Shown here piece after piece: positions 52,292-63,436 of a stretch of DNA of 64,000 bases (the stretch's first letter is position 1; each line of letters starts with the position of its first letter). The translations under genes were made by a program, and so were the position numbers. The notes beneath the pieces were generated by a model that was not told the DNA's origin, did not search any database, and worked only from the letters and a program-made list of their open reading frames with translations. Origin of the DNA: Astropecten irregularis (taxonomy: Eukaryota; Echinodermata; Asteroidea; Paxillosida; Astropectinidae); the NCBI GenBank assembly GCA_963971285.1, contig OZ020244.1, forward strand, positions 19,716,001 to 19,780,000, given 5' to 3'.

Positions 52292-52573
52292 TTTAAGTAT
52301 GAAAGTTTTCTTCTATAACCGACAGAACTAGTCCATCTTATTTCTTTTAGTCTTATAACCGTGTTTGTCATTCGGTATTCCGGGAAGAACTTAATTTATA
52401 TCGTCTACATCGATTGAAGAAACTAGAAAGAAAGACACTTTAAGTATGAAAGTATTCTTCTATAACCGACAGAACTAGTCCATCTTATTTCTTTCAGTCT
52501 TATAACCGTGTTTGTAACTCGGTATTCCGGGAAGAACTAAGTTTATATCGTCTAAATCTAGTGAAGAAAGACA
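52292..52573. repeat. Tandem duplication, ~147-bp unit x2
   Basis: TTTAAGTATGAAAGT at 52292 recurs at 52439. Both are followed by CTATAACCGACAGAACTAGT and CGGTATTCCGGGAAGAACT with few differences; the second unit is slightly shorter. Confidence 0.85.
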
Positions 52574-53537
52574 CTGATTAAATCATTCAGAAAACCAGCA
52601 AAAGGGATATCGAAACCTTCATATAAAAAAGAGGTGGTTTGGCAAATGATCGAGTCAGAAAGAACACATGCAACAGAAACTTCCTGAGCGAGGGAAGGAA
52701 ACCTTTTGCAGTTAATATTTGGCAGCGTTTGCAATCATATAAGTCGACGGGTTTGAATAGTTTGGTGACCTGAATAACATATCATCACACTTCTATAAAG
52801 GCCCAATGGGGGAGTAACGTTCCATACAAAAACTCACACAACCGAAACAGCTTTGAAAGTATAGGTATATAGTGAAATATCAAACCGCCATTTAACATTG
52901 CACGTGCCGCATTGTATTCCAAGTGGGATCAAATACTCCAATGGAATGCAAAATGAACGGAGAATGTACTTTGTACAAAATGCATCATATACGGTATACA
53001 CGTGTCAAAAATCGGCCGTGTATTGGTTTAATTCCCCCGGAAAAGGCTAAGTGCGGAGAACTGAATTATCGGTAAGCTTGATGGTCCATCACAACTCAAG
53101 CATCACACTTCATGGCTGCAAGAATCTCCTCTAGTGGAGAACTGAGTTATCAGCTTACGGCAGTCCATTAAATGTCCATTAACACACACGCACTGATCTG
53201 GGATTGTTGATGTGATGCGTCCGGTTCGGTTCGTGTATTAATAAAACTGGACATAGTTTCATTTCTTCACTATGAAACTCTGTCAAACCTAAGATTCCCC
53301 AAGAAGCACCAATGCACAGTATATGCCTCAGATGAGGAGGCTTGTTGTGTGTGGACGAAGGAGGGTCAGTTCATTAACAGGTGGATATAACCTGGGGGAA
53401 ACATCTTGGATCTGAATTGTGATCATTAATGATCCGGCCTGATCCGGCCCGAGTCCGGCTTGATCCGGCATGATTTCATACTACTATACCACAAACAAAA
53501 TCCCAGTCAATCCGGCTGATGACATAATGCAGTCTTA

Positions 53538-54237
53538 AGGCCCGGTCCCACTGGCAGATGGACACAAAACGTATGCATAAAGGACACAGCGGATGAACAC
53601 AATTTTAGGGTGGCTCCATCCGTTTTCATCCGCTCCAGAAATGGGACAAAATTGACGAAAATTTGCGAAAACAGAACGGAAAAGAACTGACGTGGGTAGT
53701 ATGAAGCGGGGATGTTAAACGGATGTTCATCGGAAGCCTAGCGGATGAAAGCGGATGAAAGTAGATGGAAGTGGATGACAGCGCACTGTCCGTATGGAAT
53801 ACTTTATATACGAGATGCATAATTATACGCTTACATCCTTTCTATTTCCGTGCTACTAACGATGTATAGACGTTCCATGTACCTTATCTTTCCTCCCTCT
53901 TTCTACAATGGATGTGAGTTGCGAGGATGCCCAGAGGATGCAGAGAGGATACAGCGGACGTTTAACGGATGATAAGGACATAGAACGTTAATTGCTCGTA
54001 TATGTCGCGGATTTACATCGTACACGGCGGAAAGTTCATCCGTTCTAAAAGTTTGTGCAGCTCAAAACTTTTTGCGCGGATGAAATCACAGTGGACGGAT
54101 GCTCGATGGATAGAGCGTATGAAACACGTATGCAATGAGTACACAACGGATGCATAGCGTATTCCAACGGATGGCAAGATTTTTTTTTTTACGTTTTACA
54201 ACCTCTTTGCGTCCATATGTGCAGTGGGACCGGGCCT
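53538..54237. mobile_element. Harbinger-like non-autonomous element (TTA TSD), GGATG-rich
   Basis: TTA at 53535-53537 and 54238-54240. TIRs AGGCCCGGTCCCACTG and CAGTGGGACCGGGCCT are perfect 16-bp inverses. The 700-bp interior has a high density of GCGGATGAA, AACGGATG and GAGGATGC motifs on one strand and CATCCG motifs at the left, giving long imperfect subterminal repeats. Confidence 0.82.
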
Positions 54238-54586
54238 TTATAAACACACGAAGACTCAACAACCCCTAACTCTCCCCTCGCCCACAAGAAAAAACATCGA
54301 ACAATGTAATGAACAGTTTTCATGAATTCAACAAAGACATTCTGTTTTTATTCCAATGACAATACTATTTACTCTGCAAACACACGCAGGTGCACGTCCA
54401 GTATCCATTCCTTATAAGTACAGTAGGCAATTAAGGTTAATATTCATGTAAAAAGGTAATTATGTTACAAAATATTTACAGCGATATATTTCACAACCAC
54501 GTCCATATATAACGGTATATGCCCTACGATAAATCTTAATTGTCACAGGAGGAAACATATAGGGGACATGGATATTCTTCTCTTAA

Positions 54587-54933
54587 AGGTAGTATCATAC
54601 TTTTTTTAAAATACCGAAACAGAAATCTTCACAGAGGCTACAGCTCAGGGTATAAAGATGGTGATGGTAGAAACATACCGTTGAAAGGTTTTTGCCTGAA
54701 ATGCTGTATTTAACCAGAAGAGAGTAAAACCAATGTCCAAAATTATTTTTATCTTTTAAAGATAAACAAGAGAAAAGATTTAAGAAATACTGTGGCTGTT
54801 TTTCACTGTTTTCTCAAAAAGTGGGCACCGCATGGGACTGAAATTTTGACAGATGTCTGTTACTGTATCTTCCTTGATATTTTCGCCCACGAATTTGTAT
54901 TTCTTTGACAAAAACCAAAGTATGATATTGCCT
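54587..54933. mobile_element. TTAA-flanked (piggyBac-like) MITE, copy E
   Basis: TTAA at 54583-54586 and 54934-54937. Ends AGGTAGTATCATACTTTTTT and CCAAAGTATGATATTGCCT. The interior aligns along its length with copy D, including TCTCAAAAAGTGGGCACCGC and ACAGATGTCTGTTACTGTAT. Confidence 0.82.
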
Positions 54934-55266
54934 TTAACTAAAGCACGTATGCAAATTTCAGAAAATGAAGGTCAGTGAATCAGCATACGTACTGAGGCTG
55001 AAGCATCGAACAATTTTATTCTAAAACATGTCGAGTACAGGAAGTGACAAATTATCATTACTTGCGGTTTTGTTCAATTTCCTTGGCCAAACAGAAAACA
55101 GGGTCTTTCCTGTGAATATTTCACACGGAGTGGCAATTTTTTTCATAAAATGAAAAGAAAAAAATGATGAAAATGAACGGTTGAAGATTATTTTTTCATC
55201 GACGATCGAATGATGGACCTTCAAGTTTAAAAGACCTTAAAGAGACTTTAAGTCTTTAAGAGACTT

Positions 55267-55419
55267 GGTGGATTTCACCAAACACTAAGATTAATCTTAA
55301 ATCATGAACCAATCTTAATTGCTAAGCAAAGTGTGATGTCACAAATCGTACAAATCAGAGAGTCATGGTAATATTGACAACTCATCTTAAGATTAATCTC
55401 AAAGTTTCGTGAAATCCAG
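55267..55419. mobile_element. MITE, GATTTCACCAAAC/GTTTCGTGAAATC termini
   Basis: GTGGATTTCACCAAACACTA mirrors AAAGTTTCGTGAAATCCA. The core TTGCTAAGCAAAGTGTGATG is shared with 7684-7838. Inner arms AAGATTAATCTTA are also inverted. Confidence 0.7.
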
Positions 55420-56100
55420 TAGCTATACCGTTTTTTATGCAAATAGACATAGGTGTCGATTTCTTTTCATGATTGGGGGATGATTGGTGACTTTGTGTCA
55501 TAAGCGACCGAGCGGGGTGAGATAGTGCGGGAGAGGGATACCCCCTCCCGAACCAGGGACTTAAAAAAGACTTAAAAAAGACTTGTGTCGAAAAGTTATA
55601 TTTTGGAGCATTTAAAAACGATATTGCTATCTTTTCATTATTTTGTTGGTACTTCAGATATTTTGTCGGGATTAAATGACATTCAACCTCAAAATATTGG
55701 GGGATGATAATACACGCCATCCCCCACCTCAAATATTGGGGGGGGGGGGGGATATATTTCCCCTATCCCCCCCGGGATCGACACCCATGCATGCAAAAAG
55801 ACATCGAAACTTGTCTTAATTTGGTCAACAGAGAGAGTATTTTGGCATAATTTCGTATTCCATTGCGTATTCCATTCCAGTGATGACATTTTGTGTGGGT
55901 TTGAGAAGTTACATTTTTCGACAAGTACAATGTTTATGATGATGGTTTTTAGGATAGTTACCAATTGTGTACAGGACCGGTACTAAAAGGTAAAGCCAAG
56001 GCACGAAAAATGAAAAGATCGACAGATTATCACAGATTATACATGACTTTACTTCGATAATTATTTACAACGACGGTGCGCCCATTTTAGGAGGTTAGAT

Positions 56101-58137
56101 TTACATGATTTCCAGATAACGATTGTTACTGCTGTCCGGTCTGAGAATGGCCTTGTGATCGGCATTCAAGGCATTGGGATCATGTTGGACATGTTTGTCT
56201 CCTGTATCAGTCAGTTCCTTGACTTTCTGCTTTATGGACCTCATGCTCATGGCGAAGGTTGGTAGCTGACTCGGAGTGATGTAACCGTTAACCTCTCCGG
56301 CAGAGATGGTGTGCGATGTCCGCGGCAGCACGGTGCGCACGAACTCGTTGTAGTATTTCGGTCCCCTTTCGTGCACCGATCGTGAGGCGGGCCTCATGCC
56401 GCGACGCTGCTTACCAACCAGGCGTTGCTCCTCCCAGAGGGGACCCACGGCGTACGCACTATCGTCCGACGTCATGTCGATCTTGGCGCGAGGGTGCGCG
56501 TACGCGTAGTCGTAGGTCAAGGTACCGATCATGTCAGAATTGATCTCGGCTTGCGGTCGCTTGTCCATGAAGGACTTGGTCTTGAGCATCAGACTGTTCT
56601 GGCGATGCCGGCGGCAGATGCGCCAGGTGGCCCAGGATGCCAGGGTCACCACGCCCAGCATGAAGAGGACCAAGCAGGCGGCTAGTGCTCCGGTCTTACC
56701 GCCAGTATCGACGATGTCCGACTGGTCCGGGTATTCCATGGGAAGAATAACCACCTGCACGCCTCCCACGGAAGAAGTGCCGTTGGCAAAAGTGACGGAG
56801 CACAGGTAGGTCCCGGGCTCGACGCTGTGAACGAGAAGCGTGCCATTCTGACGAAAAAGCTTGTGGGGATTGATCTGTGTAGATGCTCCAGCGATGCTCG
56901 AACCTGTTTGGACGGTGGTGATGTACTCGGCATTTGGGGTCAGCCACGCCACATGGGACCCTAACACGACCGGGCAATTCAGAAAATGCAAGCTGTCGTT
57001 TTTACCCCGTATGGAAAGAGTGGATAGGTTTGAAATGACGGTGGCACAAGACGTGTAGATGTCTTGCAGAGGAACGCTCCATAAATCCCGTCCGAGCAGC
57101 GATTCCGGAGACTGACAGGTCAGTCCCCGAGGCAGAAAGCGGGGAGGTTGTTGTGGCCATCGCGCTCTGAAGCCAAGAATCTCACAGCCACAGTGCCATG
57201 GATTGTTGGCCACGTCAACGTACTCTAGGTTACCCATGCCATCGAAGAGGGTCTCTTGAAGGTACGTCAGGCTGTTGTTTCCCAGTTGAAGCCTCTTAAG
57301 GCGAGCACTGCTCTCAAACAGAGTCAGTGGCAAGGCTTCCTTGAAAGAATTAGAGCCGAGCCTTAACTCTACCAAGCTCGTGGTGCCAACAAATGACCGA
57401 GGATGAATCTGCTTCAGCTCACAGCGCTCCAGGCTGAGTGTTTCCATTCTCTCCAGGCTGCTGAACAGGGACGGCATATCCAGGTGGATGCCGGGATTCT
57501 CGCTCAGATCCAGGACGGTCAAATTGCTGAGCTGTCTGAACATTCCTGGAGGTAAAGTTGCGACTCCGGAATCCCTTATTCCCAGCCACCTCAAATTCCC
57601 GGTCCTTTTGAATAATCCTTCAGGGAGGCCGTTCGCCTTCAGGTTATTGCCGCTCAAGATTAATTTCTCCAAGCTCCGCATGTCGGCAAAGGCGTCTCTG
57701 TTGATCGTGGCAATCCGATTTCCTTCCAAGTTGAGCTCGGTTACGCCGTCCAACCCGGCGAAGGACTGCTCGGCCACCTTGGAAATCATGTTGTTCTGCA
57801 GGTGGAGGGCCTCGAGTCGCTCGAGGTAGCGGAATGCCGCTTCGGGCAAGCTCGCGATTCGGTTGCCGTCCAGAAACAGCTCTCTGAGGTAGGCCAAGTC
57901 TTGGAAGTATTCCTCGTTGAGTGAGCTGATTAAGTTGGAGGACAGGACAAGAATGTGGGTTTTGGAAGGTGCATCGATGGGTAGCTGTCGGATGGCCTTC
58001 TTGGCACAGTCCACCTTGCCTTCCGTCGGGCAGATACATCTTGTTGGACAGACCGCAGCCAGGCTACACACGGAGAGGAAAAGTTGGCAAAGTACAGCAC
58101 CAACAGAGAGCTGAAACAATGTCTTGGGCAATAGCAT
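56101..58137 (-). CDS. LRR + Ig single-pass receptor (LINGO/AMIGO-style architecture)
   Basis: Single coding exon, 678 residues. Signal peptide about 1-28. LRRNT cap Cys 30, 34, 36, 44. About ten leucine-rich repeats (59-310) with the LxxLxLxxNxI pattern. LRRCT cap NPWHCGC (Cys 316, 318, 341, 364). Ig domain about 370-465 (C388, W398, C446; PGTYLCSV). Membrane span 483-507, then CRRHRQ. The 170-residue tail contains TYDYAYAHP, Y596NEF, GYITPS and a C-terminal Y674LEIM. Domain order matches the LINGO, AMIGO and related neuronal LRR-Ig adhesion proteins, but the tail is distinct, so I give no symbol. A splice acceptor (CTTAACCCAG) lies one base before the ATG, so the first exon is non-coding; LINGO-type genes share that layout. 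Stop TAA at 56101-56103. Confidence 0.88.
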   Translation of the reverse strand: MLLPKTLFQLSVGAVLCQLFLSVCSLAAVCPTRCICPTEGKVDCAKKAIRQLPIDAPSKTHILVLSSNLISSLNEEYFQDLAYLRELFLDGNRIASLPEAAFRYLERLEALHLQNNMISKVAEQSFAGLDGVTELNLEGNRIATINRDAFADMRSLEKLILSGNNLKANGLPEGLFKRTGNLRWLGIRDSGVATLPPGMFRQLSNLTVLDLSENPGIHLDMPSLFSSLERMETLSLERCELKQIHPRSFVGTTSLVELRLGSNSFKEALPLTLFESSARLKRLQLGNNSLTYLQETLFDGMGNLEYVDVANNPWHCGCEILGFRARWPQQPPRFLPRGLTCQSPESLLGRDLWSVPLQDIYTSCATVISNLSTLSIRGKNDSLHFLNCPVVLGSHVAWLTPNAEYITTVQTGSSIAGASTQINPHKLFRQNGTLLVHSVEPGTYLCSVTFANGTSSVGGVQVVILPMEYPDQSDIVDTGGKTGALAACLVLFMLGVVTLASWATWRICRRHRQNSLMLKTKSFMDKRPQAEINSDMIGTLTYDYAYAHPRAKIDMTSDDSAYAVGPLWEEQRLVGKQRRGMRPASRSVHERGPKYYNEFVRTVLPRTSHTISAGEVNGYITPSQLPTFAMSMRSIKQKVKELTDTGDKHVQHDPNALNADHKAILRPDSSNNRYLEIM

Positions 58138-61100
58138 CCTGGGTTAAGATTAACTCCTTTACGTCAACGAAGGAATCTTCAGCAAATTCACAGCATTTCT
58201 CATCTATGTCTCGCTGCACCACAACAGACAGACTAAGCACAACTGCGTCAATTCAGATCATGCTATGCACAGTTGCTACTGCAGGAATTGGACTGTGATC
58301 GGATGTTTAATTTTAGGCACCGAGTCAGATCGGACCTGTTAACAAAAATGAAAGGAAGTACACTGATTAATAATTATAGGTTTCAGTACATGCAATATGA
58401 AATAAAAAATGCATTACACTGAGTTTAAAATGATACATAACACAACTGTGTATCTGACTGTGCGAATTCGATACCTCCATGTGACGAGGTGTGACTATCT
58501 CGTGTTAATTCAAATGAACAACGAAAATGAAGTTAAAACTTCAAAAGACCAGGGGCCAATTTTATAGAGCTGCTCAAGCACCAACATTATTTTGCTCAAG
58601 CTCCAAAAACCTTGGTAAATTAAATCAGTAAATGGCAGCCAAAACTCCTTGTGAATGTTAAGCTCAGCAAATGCTCAGCAAACAATGGCCAAATAGAAGT
58701 CAAAAGCAGTAACCATCACATGAAAAGGTGGTTGGTAATCTGGTCAAGGAAGAATTTTCATGCTTAGGCAACTTTTGTGATTAAGAAGCTCTATGAAACT
58801 GGCCCGAGGAGAACAGTGAAGTATTCAATGGGAAATGAAAAAAAAATATTGAGCTGTTCTGGTGAATAAAGTTGCTATAGTTTCTTGAAAACATCTTGCT
58901 CTTGTTTAATCCAGCGAAAATCCATGCATCAGACAAAAATTGGAATTGCTTACAAAACTACTACATGTACATATGTATTTGAAAAACTATAAATTTTTCA
59001 CGTTTTTTGCTCATCTAGTTTCATGTTGTCAGATTCGTCTGAACGGATTGAGAAGTTGTATGACAAATATGGCATGCAGTGAAGATGTTTTGTTTCTCTG
59101 TTTGAATATCGCGTTGGTTCAATTTCACGAACACAACTTGAGCGCCAATGATTGGCGAATTGTTTCTTAAAATTGAAAACCGATAAATTCCAAACTTATG
59201 TCAACTTACCAACAGAAAGAAACTTCTTCCAACTCGTTATTTATTTCCTTGAGCTTTCCCGATCGTCGAGGTTGATTAGAAGTAATGTTCCAGGACCCAG
59301 GCAACTCGTACGAATAGTATGTCCTTCAAGTTGTACAAGACTCCGAGGTATGACACAGTAACCATTCAGAGCAAGTAGTGTAGGCCTAACTAGCAACAGA
59401 TCAATCTTGTCCCCAATTTGTCGTTGTGTTCCGTTTACTTGTGCAGCGTCCAACCAAAGACAAGGTGCTGCGTATCCACTGATCACTCCCATGGCCCTGT
59501 TCCCAGCCCCCTCCCTCCCTCTCTCAGCTATAGGCCCGCCCCCTTTCGTTCTGGAACCGTCTTAACCAGCGCACTCACATCATAGGAAACACGGCATCTC
59601 GTTTTAATACGACGATAATACCCATTTCCGTTAACATTTGCAGTTTACCCCGAAACGTTCCTGTCATCGACGTCTTGCTTGGAAAGAGCTGACGGGCTGA
59701 TGAAGGGTGGAAGTTGATCGAAGGGGACGGGTGTTCTATAGAGGCAGCAAAGCCCCGGCAGACCTTTGTGGAAACGTGGGTGTTACTTTCTGATATCGAT
59801 AACCTCATGTAGGATATAATTGGCATCATTAAATACAATGTATTTCACTGCCATTTAATCTTACCATGGAGGTATAGCATTTCAACCTTCATTGACTTTA
59901 TACTCTTTTCAGCATGGGCGGTTTTGAAAAGGACTCTTTCAACGAGCTTTTCGAATAGGAAATGTTAAACATGATAGTGATTTCACTGGGGTTTGTTTGA
60001 GTGTTTTGTTTTGAAGACGGGGGCTATGTTTGGATTGATGAATTCAATGTTTTATGTGGCAGGTGGGTGGGGTATCTGGTGTCATGGAAGGGGGAGGGAA
60101 AGGGTCTCTCATAAGAATTAACGCCGTTCGCCGTCCCAGCCCTTTCATTGAGAACATTGCTCGTTCGTTGTGTCCTAGTAGTTTCGTTGGTCTCTGAATT
60201 CGGGCGCTTGGATGCTTGATGCAGTGTTAACAAACATTGGGGATACATTTTTTGGGACCGTAAGAAGAAAATACATGTACAATGTACTAGTTTTTTTCTA
60301 GTGCGCGAGGCATTATGATTTGAAGGTATACTTAAAGTGGTGGAACGGGGTAGGGGACAAATTATTCTAAATGTCCGCTCCGTAATCTCGTTAGAACCAT
60401 GTCCGAAAGTATCCTGTGTATATTTGTTTTCTGGATACGTCCTAATTGTCAAATTTGCCATTAGGTCAATGATTAAGCGGACGCGCACATAATCCATCCA
60501 AATGGATTCCTCCGCATCAGACATAGGCCTAAGGCCTAGGGGTCCTCTTCAACAAAGAGTGACAATCAATCATCAAGCGAGTAGGGCCTACACATAATAT
60601 TTGGTTCATGGCAAGCCTTTGTTTTGTTTGGTTGTTTATCCAAATTGCTATTCTGAACTTGACTTTCTGCTTTCTGACGGTATACTATGACAGTTGTTGC
60701 AAAGCTCGTCCACGCGATCCGGAAGCGGCTGGCACGTGTCAAGTGACACCACGCTAGCAGGCATGTGTCAACGTCCATCTTGAGAGTGGCACATCGTGTA
60801 ATTGAAAGTGGAAAGGCTAAGTTGCACTCCTAAGCCATCTTTCCAGTTTCACGTATTACCCCGGCACCAACTGCACGGGATAAATTAAACTGCGTTGACT
60901 CACTATCTAATTAGCGTAGGAATTATAAAGCCTACAGCTGGGACAAGAAAGTGTTCAATTTGCCAATGTCATTTTATGGAAGAAAGATGAACTTGCAGTA
61001 ATCTATCGTGCGAGTTATCACTAACAATTCCAAGGCGATGTCTCCTTAATGATGCATGTAGTTTGATGTTTAGGCCTACAACTGCGGTTCCGTTTTGGAA

Positions 61101-63011
61101 ACATTCCAATGCCGTATACAATCGGTGTACTTTAAGGGATTGGGTCTGAAATACTCAAGTTCCGACTTGACAAACAAAATCTGGAGGAACTTGGTAATGG
61201 CCGTCCGGGGTGTTGGAATTAAGCGTTACGCTGCAGCTGGCTAAACAATTTCTTTTTAATTAAGGCAAGAGATTAGGCACCCATTATTATATTGGCACAG
61301 AATTCTACCAGGATGACGAAGACCGAAAAACGAAGGTTCGACCTTTTCCAACCGTCATGCAGCTATCTTATTTTTCGGCCTGTGATTACTCGACGATGAG
61401 GGCGTGCTGCACGGTGCAAAGTTCATCATAAAACAAAATCAATGGATTTTTTAAATTCAAGTTCACTACTTCCTAAGCAACAAGTGTGGAGACCTCACGA
61501 AGGCAACCCATGTAACAACATGACACAGGGAATTCAAGACAGAGAATGCTCTCAATATGAGCACATGTCAATTTCAATTCATTGGTTTGGAGGATGTTAA
61601 AAAATAGGTAAGTAAAGTTTGTGCACGACCCTATGAGAAAGTCTCCCTAAGGTTCTCGGTTATCATTATTATTAAAAATATTATTATTAATCAACTAACT
61701 AGAAAATCAATCGGCACCGCATATCAAAACTATTTACGAAGTTAAACGACGTCATATTCGACAAACAAAAACAACGTTTTTGAAGATCTTTTCTGAATAT
61801 CTCGAGTCTTTATTCACACAACAAAACGCGAAACGTGAACATTTAACAAACACACATACAAAAGGTCACGTTCTCATTATTCATAATAACAATCAAATCA
61901 ATTTATATTACGGTGATCATTTCGTAAAACACTTCTTAAGCATCTTTAGCAAAGCACGCAAAGTAGGCAAAATATTCAAATCGGAGTACTATGCATCTAT
62001 AAATCCTTGGCAATTTCAAAAATTTTAATCCGTATATTTTACATGTAGTTTACAAGAGATGACAATTAAAACCACTGATTTCTTTTCATTTCGAAAAATG
62101 TTAATGTGAATGTTAAATGAAAATGTGAATGTAACATGTAATGTTGAAAATCAAGCATTTTTGTTTCAACTTTAAGACTAGAATTCGTGTTACTTTCATT
62201 TCAAGATGTAACATCGGCCTTGCTTGTTTGTTTTTGGTTTGTTTTGGGCGAAAACCCACTGGCATTAGACCGTGGAAATGAGAAACAAAATCATGTATAC
62301 ACAAAGATGAACTCGCACTGGCTTCTACGGAGTAAGTGTTCATTGTCAGGTTGGTGGCAAAAGAAAATGGCAACACTTCAAAGTAAATAAAAAAATTGGT
62401 GGGTTCGGTTTTTAAAACTATGCTTATTCCATAAATAAACACATAAATATAAATGAGATGGTATTGTTAAAATTGAGGATTTCAACGGCAGATCAGGGAT
62501 CTTCTTAGTAAACTAGAAGTCGGGATTTTCGGCTTTTTGTAAAAGGCGCCGAACAAATTGACCTTAAATCGTTTAAAATGAATATGCATTGACAAGAATA
62601 TGAGTATTATCGACTGCACCTATAATAAAGCCACAACTACTTCATCAGATGAAGTAGCAATTGTTGCAGTTTTTGGGGATAGTCTTTGATAGCTAGCTCA
62701 AAGCAAAGCCGCAGAAGCCAGAGCCAAAATAATGTTGGAAAAGGGCTGATTTGTTTGCTGCCCTCGACGACGACAATTAGACATGTGGCACTTTTAAGGT
62801 ATGGACGGGACGTGAAAAGTGTACATCACAGTCGAAAATACTTTTAAATTTCTTCTTCCTCAACATATCTTCAGCTGCAATGTAGCTATACAAATATTGA
62901 CACAAGTATCGCATTCTTTTGAAACAATTTCTTGATTCTTCTTTCCAACAACTTCTCTCAGACAATCTGGCGCAATGGTGGTTGGCCAAAACATTTTTAG
63001 AAAACAGACTG
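58138..63011. other. Spacer upstream of the LRR-Ig gene
   Basis: It contains the MITE at 58552-58805 and is otherwise mostly unique sequence. Open frames at 59241-59492 (minus, 83 aa), 60024-60524 (minus, 166 aa) and 61780-62028 (plus, no ATG) lack domains or repeats that would support them. The non-coding first exon of the LRR-Ig gene should lie in this stretch, but I could not place it. Confidence 0.45.
58552..58805. mobile_element. MITE, GGGGCCAATTTTATAGAGCT termini (copy 2)
   Basis: GGGGCCAATTTTATAGAGCT and AAGCTCTATGAAACTGGCCC are inverted ends. The interior follows the 15077 copy block by block (AGCCAAAACTCCTTGTGAAT, AGTCAAAAGCAGTAA, GTCAAGGAAGA). It carries an internal duplication of TGCTCAGCAAA. 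Confidence 0.78.
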
Positions 63012-63436
63012 TCAGAGCCATGTAGACTCAGTTCGCTGATTGGCTGATGGGGGCTCTGCCTTGAGCACCACGTGACCGTTCTTTCGGGTTACGTCATGCC
63101 CGTCACGTGACGCATCGTCCCTGGGACTGCCGTTCAGACGGAAGGCGACGTCTTGGCTGAGTGCAAATATCTCCATTTCTGGCGTGATGCCGTTGCCACA
63201 CGCTTCGTCAATGATGCCTTCCTGATCCTCCGGATCTAAAGCGAAGCCGGTGTTATCCAGTGCCAGGCCGGGGATGTCGGCATCGGGTAACGTGCCGTTG
63301 TTGGTAGCCGCTAGCGCTAGGAGGTCATTTTGAAGCAAATTCGGTCCGTTCTGATTTCTGGGACTGCCGTGTGAATGCGTCTTCCTCGCGTAGCGATGCT
63401 GCAGATACGACCTCCGCAGATAGAATATCTTCCGCT
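63012..63436 (-). CDS. Last coding exon of an unidentified gene (C-terminal 141 residues)
   Basis: The acceptor is GTCTATAAACAG, then AG|CGG AAG, and the frame runs open to TGA at 63012-63014. The peptide starts RKIFYLRRSYLQHRYARK, a strongly basic/aromatic stretch like a juxtamembrane segment, and continues with an acidic, Asn/Gly-rich, probably disordered tail ending RTESTWL. No ATG in the frame lies near the start, so it is not a first exon; the rest of the gene lies beyond the window. It could be the cytosolic tail of a membrane protein, but I do not recognise the family. Its codon use and GC content are higher than the flanks, as in the other exons here. Confidence 0.65.

Larger units (their letters stand above)
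50182..56100. other. Spacer between the two receptor genes
   Basis: Upstream side of the Ig receptor and downstream side of the LRR-Ig gene. It contains an AGC-rich stretch (51349-51530), poly-G runs (52092-52106, 55738-55751), a tandem duplication (52292-52573), a Harbinger-like element (53538), a TTAA MITE (54587) and a MITE at 55267. No further gene is supported. Confidence 0.5.

Noticed and set aside
59863..59888. Micro-insertion with ATGGAGGTATAGC
   Set aside because: The flanking bases (ATCTTACC and ATTTCAACC) do not match as a direct repeat.
60024..60524. 166-residue open frame on the minus strand
   Set aside because: No domain, no repeat of the frame elsewhere, composition like the flanks, and no splice signals suggesting an exon.
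61780..62028. 82-residue open frame
   Set aside because: It has no ATG at its start and an AT-biased composition that makes long open frames likely by chance.
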